This document shows positions 44,037-50,673 of a stretch of 64,000 bases of DNA, piece after piece. The position numbers and the translations under genes were made by a program. The stretch covers positions 62,001 through 126,000 of the forward strand of contig NZ_RQWN01000005.1 of the NCBI RefSeq assembly GCF_003977755.1, in the 5' to 3' direction. How positions within the stretch are numbered: position 1 is the stretch's first letter; every line of letters starts with the position of its first letter. This DNA is from Haloterrigena salifodinae. Its GTDB lineage: Archaea; Halobacteriota; Halobacteria; Halobacteriales; Natrialbaceae. The notes beneath the pieces are model-generated. The model ran no database searches and was not told the origin of the DNA. It saw only the letters and a program-made list of their open reading frames with translations.

Positions 44037-44179
44037 CGCACGCCGGCTCACTGGTTCTCGAGCGACCGCCGGCGGACCGAACCGGGGAGCGGTAGATTCA
44101 TGCGCCTCCATCTATCTCATACGCACATGGACGCACTCCTGCCGCTAGCGACGAGTACGGAGAGGTGGTCACCGTGAGC

Positions 44180-44524
44180 ATGTCGACAGCCGAAGCGGAA
44201 CTCTCCGAGGACGAGCGCGCCGGGCTCGAACTCGTTCGCGAGACCGGCGGCATCCACCAGAGCGACTTCTGGAAGGAACTGGGCGTCTCCTCGCGAAAGG
44301 GCAGCCGAATCGTCGAGTCGCTGGTCGAGAAGGAACTCGTCGACCGAGAGGACACGGTCTACGACGGTCACAACACCTACTACATCGCGCCGACCGCTCG
44401 AGACCTGGATTTCACGCTGCTGATGGCCGGCGACATGCTCTCGCCGTTTATCGGCGAGGAGGAGGTCGATCCCAACAGCGACGCCTTCTCGCAGTGGATC
44501 ATGAACCTCGCTTACGAGGACTAG
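44180..44524 (+). CDS. Winged-helix HTH protein
   Basis: The start at 44180 gives 114 residues, and a GTG 15 bases earlier is also possible. The HTH is seen in IHQSDFWKELGVSSRKGSRIVESLVEKELVDRE, followed by a wing-like strand (NTYYIAP). The helical C-terminus (LMAGDMLSPFIGEEE ... QWIMNLAYED) may be a dimerisation part. A tiny frame at 44127-44177 ends two bases before this ATG. The target is unknown. Confidence 0.8.
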   Translation: MSTAEAELSEDERAGLELVRETGGIHQSDFWKELGVSSRKGSRIVESLVEKELVDREDTVYDGHNTYYIAPTARDLDFTLLMAGDMLSPFIGEEEVDPNSDAFSQWIMNLAYED

Positions 44525-44580
44525 CGACCGACCGCGACTCGAGTACTCGCTTTTCGACGGACCCGATTGCCAAGCGACGG

Positions 44581-44994
44581 CTACTCGTAGGGATCGAACT
44601 GCTCGATGAGGACGAACGGATCCCGCTCGCGGTTGTAGTAGGGGACGTCGCCGTCGATGGCCTCGATGAGACGGCGGTGAACCTCGCGTGCGGCTCGGCC
44701 CTCGTCCGGCTCTAAGTGGTGTCGACCTCGCATGTCGTTCCAGAACCCGCCGTCGAGCCAGAGCAGCGTTTCGTCGTTGGACTGGTAGACGACCTCTCCC
44801 TCCTCGGTCAGCCCCTCGATCGCGAGCTGGCGTCCCGATAGCTGCGCTCGCGCGAGGACGGCCACGAGCTGGCGCCGCGAGACCGGCGCGTGCAGCGCGA
44901 TCTCGTCGATCGTCTCCCCGAAGTAGCCTTCGACGAGATCGCACGCCCGAGAGAACTCGTCGAACTCGACCTGTTGATTGTGTGTAATTTGCAT
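44581..44994 (-). CDS. Conserved hypothetical protein
   Basis: The 137-residue product from ATG 44994 (MQITHNQQVEF) is soluble, acidic and free of cysteines. It has an N-terminal helical part (DEIALHAPVSRRQLVAVLARAQ) and a C-terminal mixed part (YNRERDPFVLIEQFDPYE). A TATA-like TTTTTATAC lies about 50 bases upstream on this strand. The longer in-frame start adds 15 unrelated residues and is less likely. I do not recognise the family. Confidence 0.72.
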   Translation of the reverse strand: MQITHNQQVEFDEFSRACDLVEGYFGETIDEIALHAPVSRRQLVAVLARAQLSGRQLAIEGLTEEGEVVYQSNDETLLWLDGGFWNDMRGRHHLEPDEGRAAREVHRRLIEAIDGDVPYYNRERDPFVLIEQFDPYE

Positions 44995-45085
44995 TGAACG
45001 GTCACCGAGAGATCGGTTAGCTATGGGTACTGTTAGCAAAATTAGTATAAAAAGCTATCCTCCGACTCGAGATGTGAGTCGCGGC

Positions 45086-46360
45086 TCAGGCCAGCGCGCT
45101 CGCGGCGCGGATCAGCCGCCGTTCGCCGAACGCGGGGCCGACCAGCTGGAGTCCGACTGGGAGGCCGTCGGTCTCGCCGGCCGGCACCGAGATTGCGGGG
45201 AGGTCGGCCAGATTGACCGGAACCGTGTTCGCGTCGGCGAGGTACATCTGGAGCGGGTCGTCGAGGCTCTCGCCGAGTTCAAACGGCGGGACGGGCATCG
45301 TCGGGCTGGCGAGCACGTCGGCCTCCGACAGCGCCTCGTCGAAATCCTGTTTGACCCACGCGCGGGCGTCCTGGGCCTTCTTGTAGTACTTGTCGTGGTA
45401 GCCCGCCGAGAGGGCGTAGGTGCCAAGCAGGATGCGACGCTTGACCTCGTCGCCGAACCCTTCCTCGCGGGTCTGCGCGAAGGTTTCGTTCCAGTTGCCC
45501 TCGGCATCGGCCGAGTGGCCGTAGCGGACGCCGTCGAACCGCGCCAGGTTGGAGGAAGCCTCGGACATCGCGATCACGTAGTAGGCCTCGACGGCGTGTT
45601 CGACGGAGGGTAGGGAGACCTCGTGGTACTCCGCGCCGCGGTCCTCTAACTCGGCGACGGCGTCCCAGAAGGTCTCAACGACGCCCTCGTCGGCGCCCTC
45701 GAGCAGTTCGGTTGGGACGCCGATCTGCAGGCCGTCGACGTCGCCCGTCGCGGCGTCGGCGTAGGTCTCGCCCTCCTCGAGAGGCAGTTCGCGCGTCGTC
45801 GCGTCCCGCTCGTCGTCGCCGGCGATGACGTCGAGCAACTGCGCGGCGTCCTTGACGGTCTCGCCGAAGGGACCGATCTGCTCTAAGCTGTTGGCGTAGG
45901 CGACGAGCCCGTACCGGGAGACCAGCCCGTAGGTAGGCTTGATCCCGACGACACCGCAGAAGGCGGCGGGACAGCGGACCGAGCCGCCGGTGTCCGAGCC
46001 CAGCGCGACGTCGGCCTCGCCGGCGGCGACCGCGGCCGCCGAACCGCCGGAGGAGCCGCCGGGAACGCGACCGGGTGCGGCGGGGTTGTCGACCGAGCCG
46101 AAGTGGGAGGTCTCGTTGGTCGTCCCCATCCCGAACTCGTCCATGTTAGCCTTCCCGACGATGGTCGCACCGGCCTCCTTGAGGCGGGAGACGACCGTCG
46201 CGTCGTAAGGCGGGACGTACTCGGCGAGCATCTTCGAGCCGCAGGTCGTCCGGACGCCCTCGGTCGAGATGTTGTCCTTGACCGCGACGGTCGTTCCCGA
46301 AAGCGGCCCGTCGTCGGCCCCCTCGATTCGCTCCTCGGTGATGTAGATGTTCTCCGACAT
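45086..46360 (-). CDS. gatA: Asp-tRNA(Asn)/Glu-tRNA(Gln) amidotransferase subunit A
   Basis: This 424-residue amidase releases ammonia from glutamine or asparagine for transamidation of mischarged tRNA. The catalytic lysine is Lys28 in AVKDN, the cis-serine is in GGSSGGSAAAVAAG and the nucleophile serine in LGSDTGGSVRCPAAFCG. The length is shorter than most bacterial GatA (about 480), which is usual in haloarchaea. It starts 2 bases after gatC; gatB is not in this window. Confidence 0.96.
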   Translation of the reverse strand: MSENIYITEERIEGADDGPLSGTTVAVKDNISTEGVRTTCGSKMLAEYVPPYDATVVSRLKEAGATIVGKANMDEFGMGTTNETSHFGSVDNPAAPGRVPGGSSGGSAAAVAAGEADVALGSDTGGSVRCPAAFCGVVGIKPTYGLVSRYGLVAYANSLEQIGPFGETVKDAAQLLDVIAGDDERDATTRELPLEEGETYADAATGDVDGLQIGVPTELLEGADEGVVETFWDAVAELEDRGAEYHEVSLPSVEHAVEAYYVIAMSEASSNLARFDGVRYGHSADAEGNWNETFAQTREEGFGDEVKRRILLGTYALSAGYHDKYYKKAQDARAWVKQDFDEALSEADVLASPTMPVPPFELGESLDDPLQMYLADANTVPVNLADLPAISVPAGETDGLPVGLQLVGPAFGERRLIRAASALA

Positions 46361-46362
46361 GA

Positions 46363-46641
46363 TCAGGATACGTTCGGTCCTTTGAAGTAGCCGTCCTCGG
46401 TCTCCGAGGCGTTCTCGAGGGCCGCCTCGCGGTCCAGCGAGTCGCGTTCCTCGTCCGGGCGCATCACGTTCGTGAGGTCGGCCTCGCGGTCGACCTCGGG
46501 CACCTCGTCTAGCGTCTCGAAGTACTCGAGGATGTCCGCGAACTGTCGCGCGAACCGGTCGACCTCGTTGTCGTCGAGGTCGACGCGAGCGAGTCCCGCG
46601 ACGTGGCGGACCTCCTCGGGGCTGACGGCGTCGTCGCTCAT
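46363..46641 (-). CDS. gatC: Asp-tRNA(Asn)/Glu-tRNA(Gln) amidotransferase subunit C
   Basis: The 92-residue subunit has the family sequence VRHVAGLARVDLDDNEVDRFARQFADILEYFETLDEV. The conserved end follows, with an N-M-R-P-D-E-like motif (TNVMRPDEERDS). It wraps around the GatA/GatB interface and stabilises the complex. It is the first gene of a two-gene operon with gatA. Confidence 0.95.
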   Translation of the reverse strand: MSDDAVSPEEVRHVAGLARVDLDDNEVDRFARQFADILEYFETLDEVPEVDREADLTNVMRPDEERDSLDREAALENASETEDGYFKGPNVS

Positions 46642-46855
46642 GGTTGCTCGAACCGGCGGGCGGAGAGTAAGGGTTTCGATACCGTCGTTACGGATCGACG
46701 CCGGAGAGCGGGGTCTCGACCCGATCGGGGCTCCGCCGGCCGTCGATCACGGCCGATCGTCAATACCGGCTTGACTCGAGTTATTACGCCACTAACCGAT
46801 ACGAACCGAATATAGTAACTGTATACTGAAAACCATCAGCACCGACTTGTCGCGT

Positions 46856-46981
46856 ATGAACTGCGACAACTGCCGATCCGAGGAGGTCGCTTACACGCTG
46901 ACGACCCATGTCGCGGACGCGCCGGACGAGCAGGTCGAACTGCACTTCTGCTCGAGCGAGTGCCTCCGCGTCTGGACGTAG
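46856..46981 (+). CDS. 41-residue zinc-binding microprotein (DUF7576-like)
   Basis: The frame ATG 46856 to TAG 46979-46981 encodes 41 residues with four cysteines: CDNC near the start and CSSEC near the end (HFCSSECLRVW). This is the layout of small haloarchaeal zinc-finger proteins. The AT-rich stretch 46810-46835 (TATAGTAACTGTATACTG) lies at promoter distance. It is not inside any other gene. Such microproteins affect traits like biofilm formation or growth in Haloferax, but the role here is unknown. Confidence 0.75.
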   Translation: MNCDNCRSEEVAYTLTTHVADAPDEQVELHFCSSECLRVWT

Positions 46982-47080
46982 CGCAGGGTTACCGGATCGA
47001 CCGTCGGAGCCCGATCTGACGCGCCGACTCGCGGCGGTCGTCCCCAAACCGGTATCACGCTCTCCGTCGTCGGTCGAGGT

Positions 47081-47995
47081 ATGGCTACGATGCCGTCGAC
47101 GCGGGCCGGGACGGACGCGGAGCTATTGTCGACGGTCGACGCGGAATCGACCGTTCGGGAAGTCAACGGGGTCCGGTTGCACGTCGTCGCCGCAGGCGAC
47201 GAGAACGACCCGCTCGTCGTCTTGTTGCACGGGTTCCCCGAGTTCTGGTACGGTTGGCACCACCAACTCGAGCCGCTCGTCGAGGCCGGCTACCGCGTGC
47301 TCGTGCCCGATCAACGAGGGTACAACCTGAGCGAGAAGCCAGAGGCGCTGCGGGCCTATCGAATCAGCGAGTGCACGCGGGATATCGCCCGCCTGATCGC
47401 GACGGAGGGACGGGACAGCGCGCGCGTCGTCGGCCACGATTGGGGCGGCATGGTCGCCTGGGATCTCGCGCTTCGGTACCCGTCGGCGGTCGATCGGCTC
47501 GCGATCGTCAACGCGCCGCATCCGACGGTCTACCGACAGCACCTGCTGTCGGACCCCGAGCAGTTGCGGCGCAGTTGGTACGCGGCCGCGATCCAGCTTC
47601 CGTGGCTGCCCGAACTGGCCTTCGGGGCGGCCGATTTCCGACTGCTCGAGCGCGCGCTCCGGGAGACGGCCGCTCCGGGGACGTTCACCGACGCGGAACT
47701 GGACCGGTATCGCCGCGCCTGGGCTCGGCCGAACGCGCTGACCGGGATGCTCGACTGGTACCGGGCGGCCGCTCGCGCTCCCTCGCCGCCGCCTCGAGAG
47801 CGGGTCGACGCCCCGACGACGATCGTCTGGGGCGAGGACGACGCCGCGCTGACGCCGTCGCTCGCGGTCGACAGCGACCAACGGTGTCGCCGGAGTCGCC
47901 TCGAACTCCTGCCGGAGACGAGCCACTGGGTGCAACACGAACGGCCGACCCGACTGACGGAACTGTTGCTCGAGGCGTTCGAAAACGGCGCGTAG
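47081..47995 (+). CDS. Alpha/beta hydrolase of the epoxide hydrolase / haloalkane dehalogenase type
   Basis: The 304-residue protein shows the oxyanion motif HGFPEFWYGW from residue 50, a nucleophile elbow GHDWGG with Asp120, and an acid in WGEDDAAL. The catalytic histidine is in SHWVQHE. The aspartate nucleophile and the HGFPE motif favour epoxide hydrolase over esterase. A cap domain of about 80 residues (140-225) lies between strands 6 and 7. It is soluble and transcribed alone; the substrate is unknown. Confidence 0.88.
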   Translation: MATMPSTRAGTDAELLSTVDAESTVREVNGVRLHVVAAGDENDPLVVLLHGFPEFWYGWHHQLEPLVEAGYRVLVPDQRGYNLSEKPEALRAYRISECTRDIARLIATEGRDSARVVGHDWGGMVAWDLALRYPSAVDRLAIVNAPHPTVYRQHLLSDPEQLRRSWYAAAIQLPWLPELAFGAADFRLLERALRETAAPGTFTDAELDRYRRAWARPNALTGMLDWYRAAARAPSPPPRERVDAPTTIVWGEDDAALTPSLAVDSDQRCRRSRLELLPETSHWVQHERPTRLTELLLEAFENGA

Positions 47996-48043
47996 TCGCG
48001 GTCACGGTCACGGTCGCGGTCGTGATCGCGCCCGTCGAATCAG

Positions 48044-48364
48044 TTACGGCCGCCAGATCACGGTCACGACCTCGTCGCCGGACTGCGTCCGGCTGCTCGA
48101 GGGACTTCGTCCCTCGCTGTCATCGGACATCTCGTCGCCCTCGACGGTCTCGTACGCGTAGCCGCGGTCGTCGAGTTTTGGGAAGAGGAACTGCGGGACG
48201 CGGTCGTTGCGCTGGACGAGGACGGTCTCGTCGGGCAACTCGACCAGTTTCTCGAGGGTGTTTTTGAGCGGTTCCGGCGGGCCGAGCGACCGCACGTCGA
48301 TCACCGTCCGCGGTCGATCGCTCGGCGCATCGGTGCTATCGACGACAGTAGCGAGCGATTGCAT
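48044..48364 (-). CDS. DUF2249 (SirA/TusA-like fold) protein
   Basis: The 106-residue product from ATG 48364 contains TVIDVRSLGPPEPLKNTLEKLVELPDETVLVQRNDRVPQFLFPKLDDRGY. This is the DUF2249 pattern of a SirA-like domain with a DVR-x-LxPPEP entry. An acidic insertion near its C-terminus precedes the last strand (VVTVIWRP). DUF2249 genes cluster with anaerobic respiration genes in haloarchaea; the molecular role is unknown. An operator-like near-palindrome lies 39 bases upstream. Confidence 0.85.
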   Translation of the reverse strand: MQSLATVVDSTDAPSDRPRTVIDVRSLGPPEPLKNTLEKLVELPDETVLVQRNDRVPQFLFPKLDDRGYAYETVEGDEMSDDSEGRSPSSSRTQSGDEVVTVIWRP

Positions 48365-48402
48365 ACGCGTTCGTTCGCGGCGACGGGACCTCGTTTTCGT
48401 CC

Positions 48403-48414
48403 CGTACGTGTTCG
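48403..48414. promoter_or_regulatory. CGAA-N4-TTCG-like operator of the first DUF2249 gene (one mismatch)
   Basis: CGTACGTGTTCG differs at one base from CGAACGTGTTCG. Its near edge is 39 bases from the start at 48364. The other sites in this block have the same spacing. Confidence 0.6.
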
Positions 48415-48553
48415 GTCGGAGACCGGGAAGGTGACGCGTGAGATGACACAAAAGGGATGGAGCAGGCGGTTCCGCGACGGTCGTGACGGCCGGCACTGGC
48501 AGGGATCGAGCGAGCCGGCCGAGTCGGGACGAGCGACGCGGGTCGGCGGCCGA

Positions 48554-48787
48554 CTACGCCTCGACCTTGGGAAACCGGGCGACGAACTCGTCGGACTCGA
48601 CGCGTTCGACCTCGTAGCCGTCGGCGTCGAACGCGTCGACTTCCGCCTGGAACTCGTAGAACAACGGCTTCGGCTCGTGATCGTTGACGATCGTCAGCGC
48701 CTCGCCAGGCTCGAGTTCCTCGAAGGCGTCGTGAATCTTGGGGTGGCGGTTCATCGGCGGCACGTCCCTGACGTCGAGTCGTGTCAT
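48554..48787 (-). CDS. DUF2249 (SirA/TusA-like fold) protein
   Basis: The 77-residue protein is a minimal DUF2249 domain: TRLDVRDVPPMNRHPKIHDAFEELEPGEALTIVNDHEPKPLFYEFQAE followed by a C-terminal strand. The HEPKPL motif is the most conserved part of this family. It starts at ATG 48787. It lies with two similar genes on the same strand, but each has its own operator, so they are separate transcripts under common control. Confidence 0.88.
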   Translation of the reverse strand: MTRLDVRDVPPMNRHPKIHDAFEELEPGEALTIVNDHEPKPLFYEFQAEVDAFDADGYEVERVESDEFVARFPKVEA

Positions 48788-48827
48788 ACGGATAGTGGTG
48801 GGTATCGCGATCGCATGGGTGTTCGCA

Positions 48828-48839
48828 CGAACGTGTTCG
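48828..48839. promoter_or_regulatory. CGAA-N4-TTCG operator of the second DUF2249 gene
   Basis: CGAACGTGTTCG is a 12-base inverted repeat with one central mismatch pair. Its near edge is 41 bases from the start codon at 48787, the place just upstream of a leaderless gene's BRE/TATA region. Confidence 0.72.
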
Positions 48840-48863
48840 CACGCAACCGGCGAATCGTCGCGC

Positions 48864-49148
48864 CTAGGCGTGCTCGATAACGACGTGCCAGGCGCCGTCG
48901 CGCCGCTCGGTTTCGCGGCTCGCGGCATCGCCGCTCGCTCCCTCCGAGGTCTCGCTGCGCTCGACCTCGTGCTCGAACCCGCGGGTCTCGAGGACCTCGT
49001 AGAGCGGCTTCGGTTCGAAGGGCGCGATCAGGTGGAGTCGGCCATCTGCCGGGAGCTCCTCGAGGGCGGCGACGATGTCGTCGAACGGCGGACCGTCGAT
49101 CTCGCGGACGTCGAGGATCGTCTCGGAAGCAGTGGAATCGGTTGCCAT
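48864..49148 (-). CDS. DUF2249 (SirA/TusA-like fold) protein
   Basis: The 94-residue product reads TILDVREIDGPPFDDIVAALEELPADGRLHLIAPFEPKPLYEVLETRGFEHEVE, with the family's DVR and EPKPL motifs. A Ser/Glu/Arg-rich loop then leads to a last strand (WHVVIEHA). It is the third of three DUF2249 genes and the one nearest the divergent regulator. The function is unknown. Confidence 0.88.
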   Translation of the reverse strand: MATDSTASETILDVREIDGPPFDDIVAALEELPADGRLHLIAPFEPKPLYEVLETRGFEHEVERSETSEGASGDAASRETERRDGAWHVVIEHA

Positions 49149-49186
49149 AGGTCGACTGTGGGGCGGAACGGGCGTGGCTATTCGGG

Positions 49187-49198
49187 CGAACGTGTTCG
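49187..49198. promoter_or_regulatory. CGAA-N4-TTCG operator of the third DUF2249 gene
   Basis: CGAACGTGTTCG, identical to the site before the second DUF2249 gene, has its near edge 39 bases from the start at 49148. It lies in the 134-base region shared with the divergent regulator gene. Confidence 0.72.
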
Positions 49199-49208
49199 AT
49201 TCGACGGT

Positions 49209-49227
49209 GTTCCCACGGCTTGGGAAC
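49209..49227. repeat. Inverted repeat in the divergent promoter region
   Basis: GTTCCCA and TGGGAAC form perfect 7-base arms around CGGCT. The repeat sits between the two operators of the divergent genes at 49148 and 49283. It could be a second protein site or a hairpin. Confidence 0.5.
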
Positions 49228-49232
49228 TACGG

Positions 49233-49244
49233 CGAATATATTCG
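49233..49244. promoter_or_regulatory. CGAA-N4-TTCG operator of the Bat-type regulator gene
   Basis: CGAATATATTCG is a perfect palindrome whose near edge is 38 bases before the ATG at 49283. A related degenerate site GGAACACGTTCG (49270-49281) abuts the start codon and could serve autorepression. Confidence 0.68.
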
Positions 49245-49282
49245 ACGGTACGAGGATATACTGTCGAACGGAACACGTTCGT

Positions 49283-49954
49283 ATGGCTCAGGCGACACTC
49301 ACTATCACGATGCCCGAACAGATCTGGATACAGCAGCTCTCGACGGCGTATCCGGGGGCGACCTTTCGGGTACTGGCGGCCGTTCCCGGCTCCGATACGG
49401 GATTCGCGCTTGTCCGCATCGCCGGTCCCGACGTCGCGGACATCGTCGAGGACATGCGCGGCCACGATCAGCTCACCGAACTCTCGCTCGCCCAGTACAG
49501 CGACAACGAGGTGACGGTCCACTTCGAGACGACGGACCCCCTGCTACTGTTCTCCTCGCGGGACTCGGGGATGCCGATCGAACTCCCCGTCGAGATCGTC
49601 GACGGCGAGGCGACCATCGAGGTGACCGGATCGCGGGATCGGCTGGCCGAACTCGCCGAACAGCTCGAGCACTTCGGGCTGCAGTACCGGATCGAACACG
49701 TCCGCGAACGGCTCCACGAGAGCCAACTGCTCTCGGACCGCCAGCTCGAGGTGGTCGTCGCCGCCGTCGAGGAAGGCTACTACGACACCCCTCGAGAGTC
49801 CTCGTTGACGGAACTCGCCGAGCAGTTGGATATCGCGAAGTCGACCTGTAGCGAGACCCTCCACCGGGCCGAGGAGGCGATCATCAAGCGATTCGTCGAG
49901 GATCTACCGGGCGTCGAGGGGGACACCCTCGAGGAACAGCTCGCGACGCGTTAG
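49283..49954 (+). CDS. Bat-type (HTH-10) transcriptional regulator, DmsR/NarO-like
   Basis: The 223-residue protein ends in a bacterio-opsin-activator HTH domain, with LLSDRQLEVVVAAVEEGYYDTPRESSLTELAEQLDIAKSTCSETLHRAEEAIIKRFV at about 150-210. The N-terminal 140 residues form a two-part alpha/beta sensor-like region. The only cysteine is in the HTH, so no cysteine-based oxygen sensor is visible. NarO and DmsR of Haloferax and Halobacterium have the same HTH and control anaerobic respiration genes. Its position among sites of NarO-motif type makes it the probable local regulator. Confidence 0.85.
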   Translation: MAQATLTITMPEQIWIQQLSTAYPGATFRVLAAVPGSDTGFALVRIAGPDVADIVEDMRGHDQLTELSLAQYSDNEVTVHFETTDPLLLFSSRDSGMPIELPVEIVDGEATIEVTGSRDRLAELAEQLEHFGLQYRIEHVRERLHESQLLSDRQLEVVVAAVEEGYYDTPRESSLTELAEQLDIAKSTCSETLHRAEEAIIKRFVEDLPGVEGDTLEEQLATR

Positions 49955-50274
49955 TCGTCTCGGGGCGCCAACACGAGTAGCGCCGTCGCGTCGGTTCGGG
50001 CCTCGGGTGCGATCTCCTGTCGCCCATCGAACCTGAGTACCTCTCCCGCCTCGAGCACGTACTCCTCGTCGCCGAGCCGCATCTCGAGGGTCCCCTCGAG
50101 GACGTGACAGACGATCGTGCGTTCGGGATGTCGATGCGACGGCACGCCCTCGCCAGCGGCGAGTTCGAGTCGCACCGTCCGTGGCTCGTCGAACACGTGC
50201 GCGTGGGGCGTCTCCACGAGGTCGTCGAGGCGTCGGCGTTCCGTCCGCGTCGTCAGTTGATCGATGTCGGTCAT
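49951..50274 (-). CDS. Small single-domain cupin protein
   Basis: The 107-residue protein has a cupin barrel with metal-site candidates in GVPSHRHPERTIVCHVLEGTLEM and a later GEVLRFDGRQEI strand pair. His, His and Glu fit cupin motif 1, while motif 2 lacks the usual histidine. Its 3' end overlaps that of the convergent regulator gene by 4 bases. A CGAA-N4-TTCG site is placed 41 bases from its start. The ligand is unknown. Confidence 0.85.
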   Translation of the reverse strand: MTDIDQLTTRTERRRLDDLVETPHAHVFDEPRTVRLELAAGEGVPSHRHPERTIVCHVLEGTLEMRLGDEEYVLEAGEVLRFDGRQEIAPEARTDATALLVLAPRDD

Positions 50275-50314
50275 ACGGTTACTGTGTTGGGACGGACATC
50301 TGTGAGAACTGCCG

Positions 50315-50326
50315 CGAACAGGTTCG
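50315..50326. promoter_or_regulatory. CGAA-N4-TTCG operator of the cupin gene
   Basis: CGAACAGGTTCG matches the shared motif. Its near edge is 41 bases upstream of the cupin start at 50274. Confidence 0.65.
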
Positions 50327-50673
50327 GCGATCCATATACCGGCCGATATCTCGACTCCGAACTGTGACGAACTCGATCGCGTTCGAAAAACTTCTGCGGA
50401 GTTTTCGAGGGAATTTCACCTCCGTCATATCAGCCGTCTATACTACCGCGCGATTCGGAATGCAGGCTGGAACAAGTGAAAGCTATTAAGTCACGTATTA
50501 TATCCACGAACATGTTCGCGTCGATTCTCACGCGATGGAAATCGGCTCTATATTTCAACGTCGTCTAGTTGTGAGTCCGGGGTAGAGGATCCATATATGA
50601 CCATATTAACGTGCGTGTCGGCGTGTAATCGCTTTGCATCGTACGGATTCTCGTCCAGAGGTGTTCTCACGGC
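50327..50673. other. Leader and promoter region of the Fe-S/NrfD operon
   Basis: The interval between the cupin operator and the operon is free of genes. It carries the operon's operator (50507-50518). AT-rich elements follow (CTATATTTC near 50547-50555 and CATATATGACCATATTA near 50591-50607). A frame of 16 codons from ATG 50535 is not supported. A 5' leader of up to about 115 bases is implied if the operator spacing seen elsewhere holds. Confidence 0.5.
50507..50518. promoter_or_regulatory. CGAA-N4-TTCG operator of the Fe-S/NrfD operon
   Basis: CGAACATGTTCG is a perfect palindrome 155 bases before the ATG at 50674. The other sites of this block lie 38-41 bases before their starts, so this operon probably has a longer leader. 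Confidence 0.62.

Noticed and set aside
50535-50585. Sixteen-codon frame between the operator and the Fe-S gene
   Set aside because: It has no promoter-consistent spacing and no conserved feature, and its end is far from the next start.
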